Assembly (NCBI RefSeq): GCF_000189635.1 | Contig: NW_002476335.1 | Location: 62,001-126,000 of the forward strand | Reading direction: 5' to 3' | DNA: 64,000 nt | DNA from: Tetrahymena thermophila SB210 | Lineage: Eukaryota; Ciliophora; Oligohymenophorea; Hymenostomatida; Tetrahymenidae | Part shown: positions 11,001-24,230 of the stretch, in pieces | Layout of the letters: each line of letters opens with the position of its first letter | How positions within the stretch are numbered: position 1 is the first letter of the stretch | The notes under the pieces: generated by a model | Told to the model about the DNA's origin: nothing | What the model saw: the letters and a program-made list of their open reading frames with translations, nothing else | Databases searched by the model: none | Made by a program: the position numbers and the translations under genes

Positions 11001-14000
11001 CCATAATCCTCCTATCGGTAAAATTATTGCTAAGGAAGTATAGCAATAGTAGAATAATCAACAGAGAGATTTAAATAGCATATTGAATTTCTTATTGTCT
11101 TAAATTTACTCACAAGTACAAAGTGAATTTTTAGTTTCTTTTATGGGAATTTTTGCTGAAATCGTGAAGCATCACCACTAAGTAGCAAAGCCTAACCAAT
11201 AATAATAATAATAATAACAATACTAATTTAACCTTAATAATATTGATCAAAATCTTTTAATAGAGTTGTTACAAAAATTACGTGAAAATTCATATCTAGA
11301 AAAAGATAATAATTTGATGGCTATGTATGTTGAGTTTTATTCTAGATTACCTAGTGATGAATTATTAAACTCAAACTTCTAATACCTTTATGCAGATGTT
11401 CTTTTACAAAAAATTTCTAAAATTGAAAATAGAAAGCTTAGAGCTACTCTTTTAAGCACTTTTATTTCTTCTTTGGATGATAAAGTATTCCAACGCTTAA
11501 ACGAATCCAATCAGCTTTCTTTCTTAAAGCTTATTTTAGAAAATTTGAATAGCATGACTTTTGATGGTTTAACAGAGCATCTTATTTCTATCAATTTCTC
11601 TAAAGGCATTTGCTAATCTCTTTTAGATTATTTGTAGAATTTAATTAACAATCAACTCAAATTAAAAAAACTTTCACAAAAGCATGAAAATCAAGTTATT
11701 TATATGTTAGAATTAATTTTGTTAAAAGAAGATACTGTAACTTAAGAATTAGATCTTAATAAGTTATTCGATATTATTTAAGTCCCTCTTGCTACTCCTC
11801 GTATTTAGGTGCTACTTTTCAGAATTATCAAAAAGTGCTAAGCCTATAACATTTACTTGCATCAAACACTCCTGTCTTCTGTTAAAAATGTAAATAAATT
11901 ATCAGAAGCAGAAACTGCCTCATTAAACGAAATAAAACTAAGAATAACTGGCGGAGAAAATAATGAAGAATATAAATTTATTGAAATCTTAAAATTCCAT
12001 ATACAAAAAAATACTCCAAAGAGCTCAGAATGGAAAACAACTGATGAAGAAGAACAAAATGGCGAATAATAGTAAGGTGAAGAGATGGACTAAAGTGAAA
12101 AATAATACTTCGAATTGCAACAACTCGAAATAGTTCACGAAACTGCTGATATAATGTGTTTAATTTGTTCAATTAACTTTAAAAAAATAACAAACATTTT
12201 ATTTGATGTGCTTGAGTAAATGTACAAAAACTTCTTATCTGAACAAAAACAAATTGAAAATGAAGAACAAAATAACTAATAATAGGAAGCCTAAACCGAA
12301 GAGTAGAAGTAAATGACCTAATCTTAAATATTAGAATCCAAAGTAGAATTTTTGTTTGAAATCTTTGGTTTTGTTGCTAAGAAATTAATGCAACACGCTG
12401 GAGAAGTGAGACGCAATAAATTAGTTAAATTCTCACTACTACATTTACAAGCTGTTTTTTCTTTATTACCTTATTTCAATTAGCAAAAAACATCAATTCT
12501 TACAAAGATTCGTTAACTTTCTGAAATATATGGTGGTCCTTCAAACCTTCTCAGAGTTCTCTTTATTTAAGCTGCTAATAATCTGACTCACCCCAAAATG
12601 AGTGAAGTTATATTAAAAGAAATACCTTTAGCCATTACTGAATTGCTTTTTTCAAAGCCCGAAAATACCCTTTTGGAAGAAGTTTTAGATGAAAACTAAA
12701 TTTCTGACAATGTATGCTCCAACTCTTTGAACACATTCCTTAACTTTATTAAAGGTGTGTTTGTTCAGTGGACCACTTTCCATTCTCTCCCTTCAGACGA
12801 AAACTTAAACAAGCTTATGAATCCTTAGAGTTTCTTAATAGCTAAGTATCTTTAAATTACTTCCAAACGCCCTAACGCTTGCAAAACTTTCATTAGAAAC
12901 TCTCTTGTTTTACTCCACACTCTTTTTAAGAGTGAACCTTTCTTGCGTACCTTAAAATCATTGATAGAAAAACCTAACTCTACAGAAAAAATTGCAAAAA
13001 CATTCTTCTCATTTTACTATGAGTTAATCCGCTTTGATAACTTGTAAAAGAATGCAATGAGTAGATGTAAATCTTCAAAAGACGGAGGCTTATTGACTCC
13101 TTTTGCTAAACCTTTAAAAAGAATAATGTAAGCATACGCTGTCCTCACATCTTCATTCATCCGTCTCTTCGAAATTGATATTTTCTTCACTATTTGTGCT
13201 CTTATCTTAGATAACAATCATCAAATTTCATATCATATCCGTTCTTCTATTCTTGAAATTATGAATTAATAGCTTGATTCTGCTCCCACCATCAAGAAAA
13301 AACATAACTTTGCAATCATTAGAATTGTTAAAACTTTGCATGAAGAAATTGCTGCTAATTTAAAAACAGTTTATCTTAACAACAGCAACAACATCAATAA
13401 CACAGAGAGTGATAAGGCTGATATTAAAACTAGCGAAAAAACCAAGAAAAATAAGAAATCCAAGCAAAAATAAATTTCTACCTCTTAAGAATAGAGAAGT
13501 ATTTAAAAGTATTTGTCAAGCTGTATTGTTCTATTTACTACTGCACTTAATAGAAAACCTGGTTTATTCTAACCTTAAAATTAATAAATTGACAGTGCTG
13601 GATTAATGGATACCCTCATTTGTTTCGTTGAAAATTAAAACTATTCTTTTATGTTGAAGACTTCTTTAATCTTTTTGATAGCTAACCTTTCTGCTCAAGG
13701 AAACAAATTCAGAGTATTACCTCACCTTCATTCTATTGCTGGTGAATTATTACGTCAAGCTCTCGGATTACTTTACTTTAATGATAAGGACTCCTTCGAC
13801 ACTCTTATCAATATTATCAACAGTTAAAGTGCTTCATCAAAATCTAAAGAAAACTAAGGAAATTCTATGGCCGAGTTTGTTAAGGAAGTATTTGATTAGC
13901 AAAATCTAGAAGTTAACATTTTTAGTTAGCCTTAATATTTCAAACATCAAGATTCTATTGTTAAAAACTTAGATGGTTTGTTTACTTTGGTTGTCCGCTC

Positions 14001-15477
14001 TATTGAAAACTTAATCCTTTGTCTTAAAAATTTAATTTCTCCTTATCTCTCTTTCATATCATTAACTATTTTGAGTTTTTCAGCAAGACCATCTATTCAT
14101 TAACCTCTTACCGAGCTTATCAATAAATTATCCACCTTATTGGAATCACGTGTATTATTAGAGTGCATATTGCTTCCTCATACTGAAACTTGTTAATAGA
14201 TTTCACCCTAAGCTGTTGAATTATACACACTTTTACTTGAAAAGACATTTTAATAGATTGATTCTGATACACTTGATGCATTCCTCTAAGAAATATACAA
14301 GAAAATCTTCTTATCTCTTGATTACACCAGAAAACAATTTATTAATAAAGAATTATACATCCCTGAAACAATAGACGTAGTCGAAGATGCTTAAGTAAAG
14401 TCAGTTGCTGCCTTAGTAATTAAAACTAATGAAATTCAATTACGTAAGTTCTTCATGAATATTGTAACTTGGTCTGAACGTATATTCAATGAATCTGAAT
14501 GTGGATATCACTTCTTAGAATATCGTAAAATTGTTTTATTAAAAATCGTTTTCTAATTATCTGAAACAATGACTTCACTGTTTACTCCATTCTTCAACTT
14601 CATATTTGAGACTTAATTGAATCAATTTAATTCTTTCTCAAAAATATATTCTGTCCAAAACCCTCTTGATCTAATGCAACAAAATGCTTCTCTTAACAAA
14701 AAGAGAAAGAGAGAAGATAATAATGACGAAAATACAAGCATATATCATTAATTATCCTTGAAACTTACCCAACTCAACTTGGCATCCTTAAAGTCTTGCT
14801 TCTAAAACGACAAAGAAGAATTCATTGATACAACTAAGTTCTAAAATCTAATAGAACCTCTTCTTTCAATTTATGATGCATTCTACTTTAATGCTTATTC
14901 TGATTACTTGACCTTCATAGATACCCATTTAGCTCCTACAATAATTTCCTTGTTCTAACTCCTTAAAGAAGATTACAAATGGAAAACACTCAACTATAAT
15001 GTAAATTAAAATCTTATTATTTTTTACTTTATAAAAATATTTTTAAACAGAATTTATTCTTAAAATTTACTTTTTACAATCATTTTTAGATAATCAAAAA
15101 AAATTAAAAAAACCTACTTTTAAATTTAAAAACATTTCAAAAATAGAATGAATGTTTTATATTTTGATTTGCAAATAAATGAATATTTTCAATTGAAAGA
15201 TATGAAAGAATATTAAATAATTTTCAATTAAAATTAGCTTTTGCTTAAGACCAGAAGTGAAAACAGTAAAATTAGATTAGCAATTCTTAAGACACTTGAA
15301 AAGATTCTTGAAACATTTGGTGAAAGATACATGATTTTAGTTAATGACATTTTACCATTTATCAGTGAAACTCTTGATGACCTCGATCCTGAAGTAGAAA
15401 GAATTTCTAAGTCGATAGTAATAAAGCTAGAAGAAATATCTGGAGAGAATATTAGAGAATATTTCAAATCTAAATGA
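8023..15477 (+). CDS. UTP10: UTP10/HEATR1, small-subunit processome scaffold
   Basis: Two exons, 8023-15000 and 15238-15477 (237-base intron), giving 2,405 residues; human HEATR1 is about 2,140 and yeast Utp10 about 1,770. The N-terminus matches the family: MSSLAQQLSQLK, then DVVQAASLLFHAKVASAVD (compare the SLLFDPKEAATID region of HEATR1), then ILLKKENEELSEKLQEFL. The body is long alpha-helical HEAT-like material without low complexity except short Gln/Asn runs, for example near 11205 and 12280. The last exon encodes the family's closing HEAT repeat (KIRLAILKTLEKILETFGE, then PFISETLDDLDPEVER, then EEISGENIREYF). Known role: in the nucleolus, Utp10 belongs to the t-UTP/UtpA subcomplex needed for pre-18S rRNA processing and rDNA transcription. 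I followed the frame along the whole first exon and saw no in-frame TGA, but did not check every codon. Confidence 0.95.
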
Positions 15478-17448
15478 AAAAAATATATATAAAAGGTTTG
15501 AAAACTAGATTCAAGCTTTTTGAAAAACATTATTTTAATTAATTTTTGTATGAAAAATATATAATTTATACATATTTTTTTTTGTTTTAATTCATGAATT
15601 TTGTTTAAAATCTTTGATAAATACTTGCCTTGAATTATAAACCAATAAACTCAACCGGTTTGTTACAAAAAATTGATTTCCCTGTTTTGATTAATTAAAA
15701 ATTAATATAAAACATAAAACGCATTAAGTTTTGATAATATTTATTAAATTTCACATGACTTCAAATATTCAAAGTTAAACATCAAAGAATACTAAAAAAA
15801 TATAAATATTAAATATTAATTTATAGCTAGAATAGAAAATTAATTATTAATATTGAAGAATTTAAGAGTTAATTATTGAATTATTTCTAGCATGATTTTC
15901 GGTTGATTTTTGAGTTGATTACTAAAGTTTTTAATAATATTTCCTGAAAATTTTTAAATAAATTTGTGGGATTTTTAAATTCCTTACACTTTTTAGAAGT
16001 AAGATAGTTTCTATTTATTTTTAAATAAATTGTTTAAAGGAATATACTTAATATGTAAATTAGAATAATATTTTTTTATTTTCTAAATAACTTAAAGCCA
16101 AATTTATTTTTACATGCAAAGCTAATTTTAGCGTAAAGTAATAAAAAGGTTTTTGGGTTAATTATTTCATTTAATCAAATAGGAATTGGACTGTCTTATC
16201 TATATTTATCTTTATTTTTAAATCTATTTATATATTTAAAATATTTCTCGAGTTGGATACTTAAAATCCAAATTAAGTATATTAGTACCAATTTATATAG
16301 CATTTTTAAGGCTCAAGTATTAAATTTATAAATTTGCGAAAGGCTGGTTTTATACTATTTTAATTTCTAATTAACTATTCGAAATGTTAATGAAATCCTA
16401 TAAAGTTTATTTCAAATTTATCATCATGCTCAGTTCTAGATATATTAATAGGATAAGCAAAATTATAAAAAACCTTGTATGAATAAATCACTTTGTTAAT
16501 TATAAAGAAATGTTTAGAAATAAATGTATGATTGTATGCCTTAAACATTATTGAATAAAAGTTTAAAAGTTTTTTTACTTTACGATTTTTAAACTCATTA
16601 AAATAAATCTAAAAAGATATCTAAAATTTTAAGTAAAATTAAATTTATAAGCAGATTATTTCCCTAAAATACTTCGATACTAAATATTTGTAAGCAAATT
16701 AATAGTTTAGGTTGTAACCAATAGTAATCGGGAAATTATTAATACTTTTGTATGATTATTCTATAAATTAAGGTTATTTATTAATAATCACTTATTACAA
16801 ATTTTTTTTCTTAGTATTTTAATTTAGCTTACAAAGCTCAAGCATTCAGCCAGAGAAGTCACTGACCAATATAAATTTAAATTTTAATACTAAATAAATC
16901 TCTTAAGAATATTTATCCCATCAAAATACAAGTCTTGTTATTTATGTATTAATAATTAAAAATATCTTTCAATTTTTTATTTCATGAAAGTAAATTAAAG
17001 TTTTTTCTTTACAGCACATAATTGCTGCTTTTAATAATTGCTAAATATTATAATTTGAAAATAAATTAAATTAGATCGAACATATAGAACTAAAATATGC
17101 TAAATCCATGTAAAAATATGTTTAACCAGCGCGAACTTTATTTACTTTATTTAGTATAGAGAGTAATTTAAGGTAAGTAACTCAATTCAAGTGATAAGGC
17201 CTTCTTGTTTCCAATCTAATAGCATTTACTTTTCCTTGTAACTATTAAATTATTTCATTTTTCTTGATTAAATCATTAAAAATAGATTTTTAAATCATTA
17301 ATATGATTTTATTTTAAACTCTGATAACTTTTTTAAAGAAAACTGAAAATCTTTAAAAGAGAAATACTAAATTTAGCTTTAATTTAATTAATTAAGTACA
17401 ATTTTATTAATTTTTGTTTTAACTTTATTTATTCAGTAAATGATTGAA

Positions 17449-17462
17449 TAGGTAGGTAGGTA
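17449..17462. repeat. (TAGG)n microsatellite
   Basis: Reads taggtaggtaggta inside the gene-poor region. Confidence 0.7.
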
Positions 17463-18398
17463 AAAATATTGTATTTAATAATTAACATATATATATTATT
17501 TATCTATTTCAATTTAATTTTAGTTTAGAAAATATTACAGAATACTCTTTTTTTACAGCTTATATTTTAGCTTTTATATTTGCCATATTTTTACTTCAAA
17601 TAGAGAAACCAAATAGAGGCAATAAAGTTTGGATTACTAATACATGTTTGAAAATTTGTTAAAACCCTTTATACTTAAAGTAACTAATCACAATCATATA
17701 GAATCACACTTAGATCAAACTAGCCAATAATTAAAATGTAAATTGAGTCGCTTATTACTTTATATAATTAGGGGCCAGCCTTTTTTATGTACTTTTCCAT
17801 TTTAATAAATTAGCAGATAATTAATCTTGTGATTTAAGTTGGAAAAAAATATTAATTTATAGTCTTTTGCTTATAGATACTCTTTTATATTTATTTGAAA
17901 TCAAATGTGTGGAATACAACCAATTAGCAGAAAAGAAAAAAAAATAATAAAAGTAATTACCATTTTGTTAAGTGGTGCAAATAAAAAACCTTAAAGAAGT
18001 GTACTATTTCAAAATATTTTTATATAAAAAATTTTCAGTACCTTTATATAATTTATGTAAATTTCGATGTTTCAAAAATAAACAAAAAATATAAAAGATT
18101 TTATAAACAAAATATAGATTCTTCGAATATCCTTATTTTTTTTTAATTTAGCGAGAATAATATATACATTGAAAAATATAATATTTGTGCTAATAATTAG
18201 ACTATTATATGAAATTTGTTTCTTGGGAAAGCAACACTTATATTGAAATCAGATTATGAAAGCAAACTTTTAGGAATCAAATGAATTAAAAGTTAAACTA
18301 TAAATTAAAATAATACTATAAATTTATCATGCATTTTTCAGGAGAGAAAATCATTTTATGGATAATTTTTTTAAATAAGTACAAATTTCATGAAATTA

Positions 18399-18414
18399 GG
18401 TGGATGGATGGATA
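18399..18414. repeat. (GGAT)n microsatellite
   Basis: Reads ggtggatggatggata, about 260 bases beyond the stop of the minus-strand gene at 18677. Confidence 0.7.
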
Positions 18415-18676
18415 TAGATTTACATATTTAATGATTATTTAGTAAGATTGATAGATGCTCTGAATTACAGCATCTTTTGAATATTTGTATGTGTATTTTA
18501 GTAAAAAGGTTAGTAAAATGTTTTGAGTAGTTTAATTTAATGGTTCTAATTTATATTTTGTTAGTATGAAAAGATTTTATTTGTTTTTTTTAATATTTAG
18601 TAGGGTATTGAATATATTTTTAGTAATGGAGGAATAATTTAGTATTAAATATCATCAAATCATGAACTGAATCATA

Positions 18677-19360
18677 TCAATAATGATTGGCAACAACATA
18701 GCCATCAGGAAGAGGAGTAAATTACTCTTTGTTAAGAACTTTGTTTAGGCAATTTTCTACCTAGGTCTTCTTTTTTTAGGCATTTTCAATTTTATTGTGT
18801 AATCTCTTAATCTCGATTTGGATATCTTGTTTATCGGAATTGTAGTAAGATTCAATTAAATCCAATTATTTTTAATTTATTTTTTCAAATTTGTTGCTAA
18901 TGTTCTTCAAGAAAAACATATATTAGGTGAAGTCTTCTGATTTCAATATACTTTTGTTTGGTAAGCCTTTTAGGTTGTTATTATCCTATTGCTACTCGAA
19001 ACTATTACGGTTTGAAAATCTCCAAACATCTGCCCTAGTAGATTTTCTTTGTAATTCAGCCTTTTCAAGAGACTTTTTAGAAGCAAACATTGTAGTAGAC
19101 TTCTAAGAAATTGAGTTGTTTGGTAATCCACCAGTTGAAACCTGAGTTTGGAAAGTCTACTTTTTAGAAAAATCAAAATCAGCTATGAGGTTATTGTTAT
19201 TGTTGCTTCTATTTAAATCTTCATCATCTTCTAAATTACCACATTTACCGAGATATTACTGTCTCTTTTCTCTTATTTCATCTAAAATCTCAGAATAAAT
19301 AGTAATAATTTAGTTAATTTTATCTTCGAGTTTATTTGATTTAGATGTATGGCAACCCAT
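18677..19360 (-). CDS. Small MGC-type lipid-anchored coiled-coil protein
   Basis: Single exon, 227 residues. It starts MGCHTSKSNKLED: Gly2 with Ser6 fits an N-myristoylation signal and Cys3 is a likely palmitoylation site, so membrane attachment is inferred. The middle is Ser/Asn/Gln-rich and probably disordered. The C-terminal third (about 150-215) has heptad-like hydrophobics with charged residues (FLKNISNKFEKINQKQLDLI, then IQIEIKRLHNKIENAQKKK), suggesting a coiled coil. The protein ends in a proline-glycine turn, PLPDGYVVANHY. ATG at 19360 is the first in frame and its Gly2 makes the start convincing. No family recognised. Transcription converges on UTP10 across a long spacer. Confidence 0.8.
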
Positions 19361-20910
19361 TTTTTGTTTATATTTGTAGGATTAGAAGGCAAATAAGTAT
19401 TTCAATGTATTTTGAATATTGTAGTAAGGGTGAAGGAATAATAAATTGATTGTGGTGCTATTCTTGTTTAATGAATAGATAAAAATTATTTATGTTTAAT
19501 TCAATTTAGTGAAACTAAATTTTTATGATTTCTATTTATTTATTTTCGATTCAATTAATTATATTTATTTTGTTATAATCAATGGTCTATTTCTGCTATG
19601 ATCAGTAGCAATATTTGATTATATTAAAAGTATTAATTTACGTTATTATTACTTTTCTAATTCAAACTATTTTTAATTTTTTTTTTCTCTTTCCCCCACT
19701 TTTCCCCCCTCAGCTATTTTTATTACTCCCTATCTCAATGTTACAATTAATAATTTGATTTCAATTTCTATTTACATATTTGCTATTTATTGCATGACAT
19801 AATTAGTTTGCATTCATTTTTTCATTCAAATTACTTCTCAAATAAAAATTCAAAAATGTTCAGATATATTGCTTTTTTTTAATGCCCATTACTTTTTTAG
19901 TGTAATCAATCACATTTGGTTTGGAAATTAATAAATCATAAATATTTAAATAAATATTCTCTACCCTCCTCAAAAAACTTCTTATGGACTCTGTAATATA
20001 GTTGAATGATTAGTATTAATATTATTTCATGAACATGAAAATCTCAACTTAATTTAACTACATTCAATAACTTAACCTAATATTTTGTCTATATTCATAA
20101 AACATGTATTAAAAACTAACTGATTTACTTAATAATCTACCATAAAATTTATTAATTCTTTAAAAATTGTATAATTTCTCAAGCTTTAGTTGTAGACATT
20201 CATCTTGTTGCATTGAAAATTTAAATTATTAATATGCAAATAATTATTTGAAGTATGTTAAAATATAATCTTTAAATGATTGGTCAAAATTTTATGTTAT
20301 GTTCAAGCTACTAAAATTTGAGGACTATCCTTGTGCTAGACTTAAATAATTTATGTAAAAATTGGATAGATCTACAAAAGCAATTATTAATAATTACTGA
20401 AAACAAAGAATCAGATTAGATAAGCACTTATTTCCAATGATTAAGATACTAAACCTATTTAAATATAAGTAAGATTATCAAAGAATAGTTATTTAAATCG
20501 ATTACAATCATTGAAAAATTGCTGACTCAAATCGATTTTTAATATTCATAAATATTTTTGAACATAAACAATATTTATTTTGTGGTATGTATTTTGATTC
20601 ATTAATTAGAAAGGCATAACTAATCTGCATTTAAAATGTTTAATAAAATCTCATATTAATTTTTCTTTTTAATCTGTGAAGCATTTTTCTCATATCTTAT
20701 ATAATTAATTTCATATTTAATCATAACATAATTAATTTTACACACAAATTAGTTCTTTATTTAAAATACATAATCATTTTTGCAGATGTAAAAAATTAAA
20801 TTAAAAACCTAAAAAGATTTTAAACAAATAATTAAAAGAGCAAATATGATTTTTTAATATTTAAAACTAATAAACTTAAATTATTTTATATTTTAGCTTA
20901 TCTTTAAAAT
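19361..20910. other. Intergenic, no clear gene
   Basis: AT-rich, with pyrimidine runs (ttccccc at 19688-19710) just upstream of the minus-strand MGC gene that may be part of its promoter. Frames of about 35-50 codons near 19880-19990 (minus) and 20290-20440 (plus) look weakly protein-like but could not be joined into a gene. Confidence 0.5.
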
Positions 20911-21373
20911 ATGCTCATCTCTTTTTTATTAAACATCAATAGTTTGCTCGTGAGTTAAATAATTTAAATATATTTATTTTTGTTTACAGGACTTTATAGC
21001 ATAATTCAAAAAAAATGATGAAGTAGAAAAAATCTATATTACTAATAAAATATAAAATAATTTGAATTTTAGGAGTGGGTTTGAAGATAAATTCTTGTCA
21101 ATAATTGATGGTAAATATATTGATTACTAGTTCTTTAGTAAAAATAACTTAAGCTTTCATTTTTCAAAAAAATATTTTAATAATTTAGAAAAATTTAAAG
21201 AGAAAAAACATGATAAATCTATTTATTTATGTAAAATTATTTATAATGTTTAAAGTTGTGCTGGATATCATATTTTTTACTCCAAAATTTAAATGGAGAT
21301 CTATATCCTTGAATTTGTTAAAGTAATCAATAATATTGATGTTAAAATTTACATCTGTTATGAGAAAATCTGA
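20911..21373 (+). CDS. Doubtful 140-residue protein, two exons
   Basis: Tentative model: exon 20911-20949 (13 codons), a 40-base intron with clean GTGAG...TTTACAG ends, and exon 20990-21373 (127 codons plus TGA). The second exon is rich in Lys, Ile, Phe, Tyr and Asn and includes KFKEKKHDKSIYLCKIIYNV. It has no recognisable domain and its composition follows local AT content, so it may be a decayed gene or chance. Supporting it are the good acceptor, the phase-0 join and the open length. The first exon is very short, so the real start may lie upstream (a 48-codon frame near 20293 is a candidate). Confidence 0.3.
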
Positions 21374-22001
21374 TATTTTAAGAATTACTTTTAAATATTA
21401 TTGTTTAAAAAAAAATTTAGTTAAATGCAGTGATAAATAATTTACAGTACAATTAATTTCAGATAATTACAATAAAATTCATGAATAGAAAAGAAACAAA
21501 TGATATTACTTTTATTATATCTTAAAATAAATGAATAACTCGTAGGATTTTTATAATATTTTTATGTTTTGAGGTTCAGAGTTGGATTTACTTAGACAAA
21601 AAAGGCAAAATGAAGATTTAAAATTGCTTTCTAATTTATTACATAAACGATTGAGATTCTTATTAAATCTTATAAATAATTTAAGATGAAATACTCATTT
21701 TCATTAAAATAGAAAAATCTGTTAAGATGTGGCTTTAATTTTCCAAAAATAACTAACTGGCTGGCTACTTAATTTATATTATAAATAAAAGAAAAAATAA
21801 CCAATCAAACAAACAAACTATTTAAAAATACATAAAGTTAAAAGAATGTAATACTTATTCTAGATCTAATTTGATAATATTTTTCAAATACTTTAGTGCT
21901 TTATTATTAAGATAAAGTATTTTTAGAATAATTTTTGAAATACATTTATTGATATACCTTGCTTAATTATTTTATATTTTTACTTTTTTTAAATGCTTAA
22001 T
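21374..22001. other. Intergenic spacer
   Basis: Lies downstream of the doubtful plus-strand frame and of the minus-strand gene ending at 22002. It holds two 4-base tracts (21751-21767, 21801-21820). Nothing else seen. Confidence 0.55.
21751..21767. repeat. (AACT)/(GGCT) tetranucleotide tract
   Basis: Reads aactaactggctggcta; a second tract of aaac units follows at 21801-21820. Confidence 0.6.
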
Positions 22002-24230
22002 TCAATTTTTTAGCTATACTTTTTTGAAAACAAATTTTCCTGTTTTGGCTAGCGTTTGTCTATCTTACCACTAAGCATGAAGAACTTCTTCTGACATAAT
22101 ATTTTATTCTTCAAATAAAAACTCACTTTATTAATTTTCGTCTTTTAACTAGTCTAGGAACTGTTAATTTATTTGAATAAAACTACCGTTTGGAGACTAC
22201 TGTTATTCTTAACGTGGATAACCAAAGATTAAACTTCCATTAGATTAGAATTTTCCATTTTTATATTCATCATTCAGAGTATATTTTTTTAAGAATTTTG
22301 TCTTATAAGTTATCTAACCATTAAAGCCTTCACTTTCACTGTTTATCCTAGATCTACCACCACTTACAAAAGAGCTATTACCTCTCTTGTATAAGTTATA
22401 TCTGTCAAAAGTTTATGAATTTTGAATTTATTGTGATTAATTGTTAGAATTTTCTTGATTTTAAGCTTAATTTGTTAATTGTGCTAACCTTTATTAATTT
22501 TAGTAGCTAAGTATAGAATCTTTTTCTAAGTTAAATTTGTTTACTCCTATAGCTTCTATAGACTTTTATTATTCATAATTATCTTCTTAAATGTGCTTTA
22601 CCTGCTCATAGTTCCATTGATTCTAAGTCTAGTCGAGTTTTTATTGAGCATAGTGACCACTTTTAAAAGAAAGAAAAGTACCATTCAATGTATTTTTTTA
22701 TTATGATCTGACTGCAGCAGATAAAGCTCTTTTTTTATGAATAATTTCTAGATGCTCTTCTTTGATTCTCTCATTTTTATCGTTAGGATTCCATTCAGGA
22801 CGCTTAGAATTTTATTCACTAGGTTCACAGTTGTAACTTCTTAAAGTTCTATACCAATACGAATCTCCATATTTCTAGTCTATAGGCTTTAGAATTTCAA
22901 ATGCATTAATTGTTTCTATTTTTTTTCTGTGCTATTCTTAAGATAACAAAATTGATCTCTGAGGATCTCTTTGAATATACATCGATTACTTAAATATTAG
23001 CTCATCAAATTTTCTTTCATTATTTTCGAATTTTTCTAAAATCTTTTATTCCTTTAACAGCTACTGTTGTTCTTCAATAGTTAATGATTTAAGTATACAT
23101 TTATTATTTTCTTATATTCTGCTTTAATTCAATTTTAGCCTTTCTTCTTCTTCTTGAATTTTTTATATAACTTACTCCTAAGTCATTTCTTTTTCATAGT
23201 AAAATTCATTTCCATCGTTGTCTTTCTACATTTTTTAAAAAACATAAAATTAAAATTGGTAAAAAGTATAGCTCAAACCAATATTTTATTTTATAAGTAA
23301 AATAATATAAATAGGATTTACTTAATTCATTAATTCATCTCTTTTTTTTCTTTTCATAAATTTAATATCACTGACGAATGTTTTATCTTCTTGCTGATGC
23401 CATAGCTTTGGATAAATTTATGTTTTAGACATCTTTTCTTTGGCATCAGCGTCTTCGTTTAGACTAATTGGTGCATAAGAATTCCCTCTTTTACGAATCT
23501 CATCATTTTTTGTTTTTATTAAATCATTTAAAATATTATTATTTAATTTTTAAGTTTAGTCACTGCAATCACTATTTTGAGAAGTTTTATGCTTTTATAT
23601 TTCTTTTGTCAACTCTTTTACATACCACTATGGTTTTCCTACAATAGAATAAGGTATTATTTTTCCTTCTTTAGTATATTGAGGACCTAAAGTTTCATCC
23701 TTACTATAATTTTAGTAAATTTTAGCTGTCTCAAAAATATTTTTGACTTATTTTCCTACGTTATCAACTTTTGCTTGTGAGTTTTCATGAAGAGATGTAG
23801 ATAATTTTCTAAATTTTTAATTAGAACTTGGGTCATCAGATTAGTTTTTATTTTACATACCATTTTAAATATTGCTATTTTATTATATTTATTCGTTTTA
23901 TTTACTCCTTTCTATTAAATCCTGCTTTACTTCATTTCCATTTTATTGTTTATTTGTAGACTACTCCATTTATGAATGTATATTTTCAGACTAATTTTCT
24001 TTTTTCTCGTTTAGTTGTATTTTATTTAGCAAATCGTTCTCATCTACTTTTTTTGCTATAAATCTTATTTGAGATGGCTAGATTTAATTATATGAAGATT
24101 GCATTTTTGCCAAAAGGTGAGTCCTAAGAGGTTAGCATTTATCTTGATACGATTAAGCTACTTCATAAGGAGATTTTTCAATAATTTAAACCTTACGAGG
24201 TAAGGCTGGTTTAAGCTTAAGCTTATTCAT
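22002..24230 (-). CDS. Conserved-looking low-complexity protein, 710 residues
   Basis: Two exons, 24230-23322 and 23225-22002, with a 96-base intron (phase 0). The product is Gln/Asn/Lys-rich but has islands of ordered sequence: EKSPYEVAQSYQDKCQPLRT near residue 20, GPQYTKEGKIIPYSIVGKPQ around 175, a coiled-coil segment in exon 2 (EQVIQKIQEEEERLKLNQSR), then KPIDQKYGDSYWYRTLRSYN and RPEWNPNDKNERIKEEHLEI. The YWxxLR motif resembles short conserved motifs in ciliary coiled-coil proteins, but this is an impression, not an identification. The C-terminus is Ser/Asn/Gln-rich with a PxxxF-type end. It could be an axonemal or basal-body structural protein; other explanations are equally open. The ATG at 24230 follows a clean AT-rich leader, and the 2.4 kb upstream is gene-free. 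Confidence 0.85.

Larger units (their letters stand above)
15478..18676. other. Long gene-poor AT-rich region
   Basis: About 3.2 kb with no convincing gene on either strand. It holds the 3' ends of UTP10 (plus) and the MGC protein gene (minus), which converge here, plus tetranucleotide tracts at 17449-17462 and 18399-18414. Reading frames of 30-40 codons occur but are expected by chance when TGA is the only stop. No tRNA-like fold or T-loop motif was found. Confidence 0.6.

Noticed and set aside
16385-16490. Short plus-strand frame of about 34 codons
   Set aside because: Expected by chance in AT-rich DNA when TGA is the only stop; no splice context and background composition.
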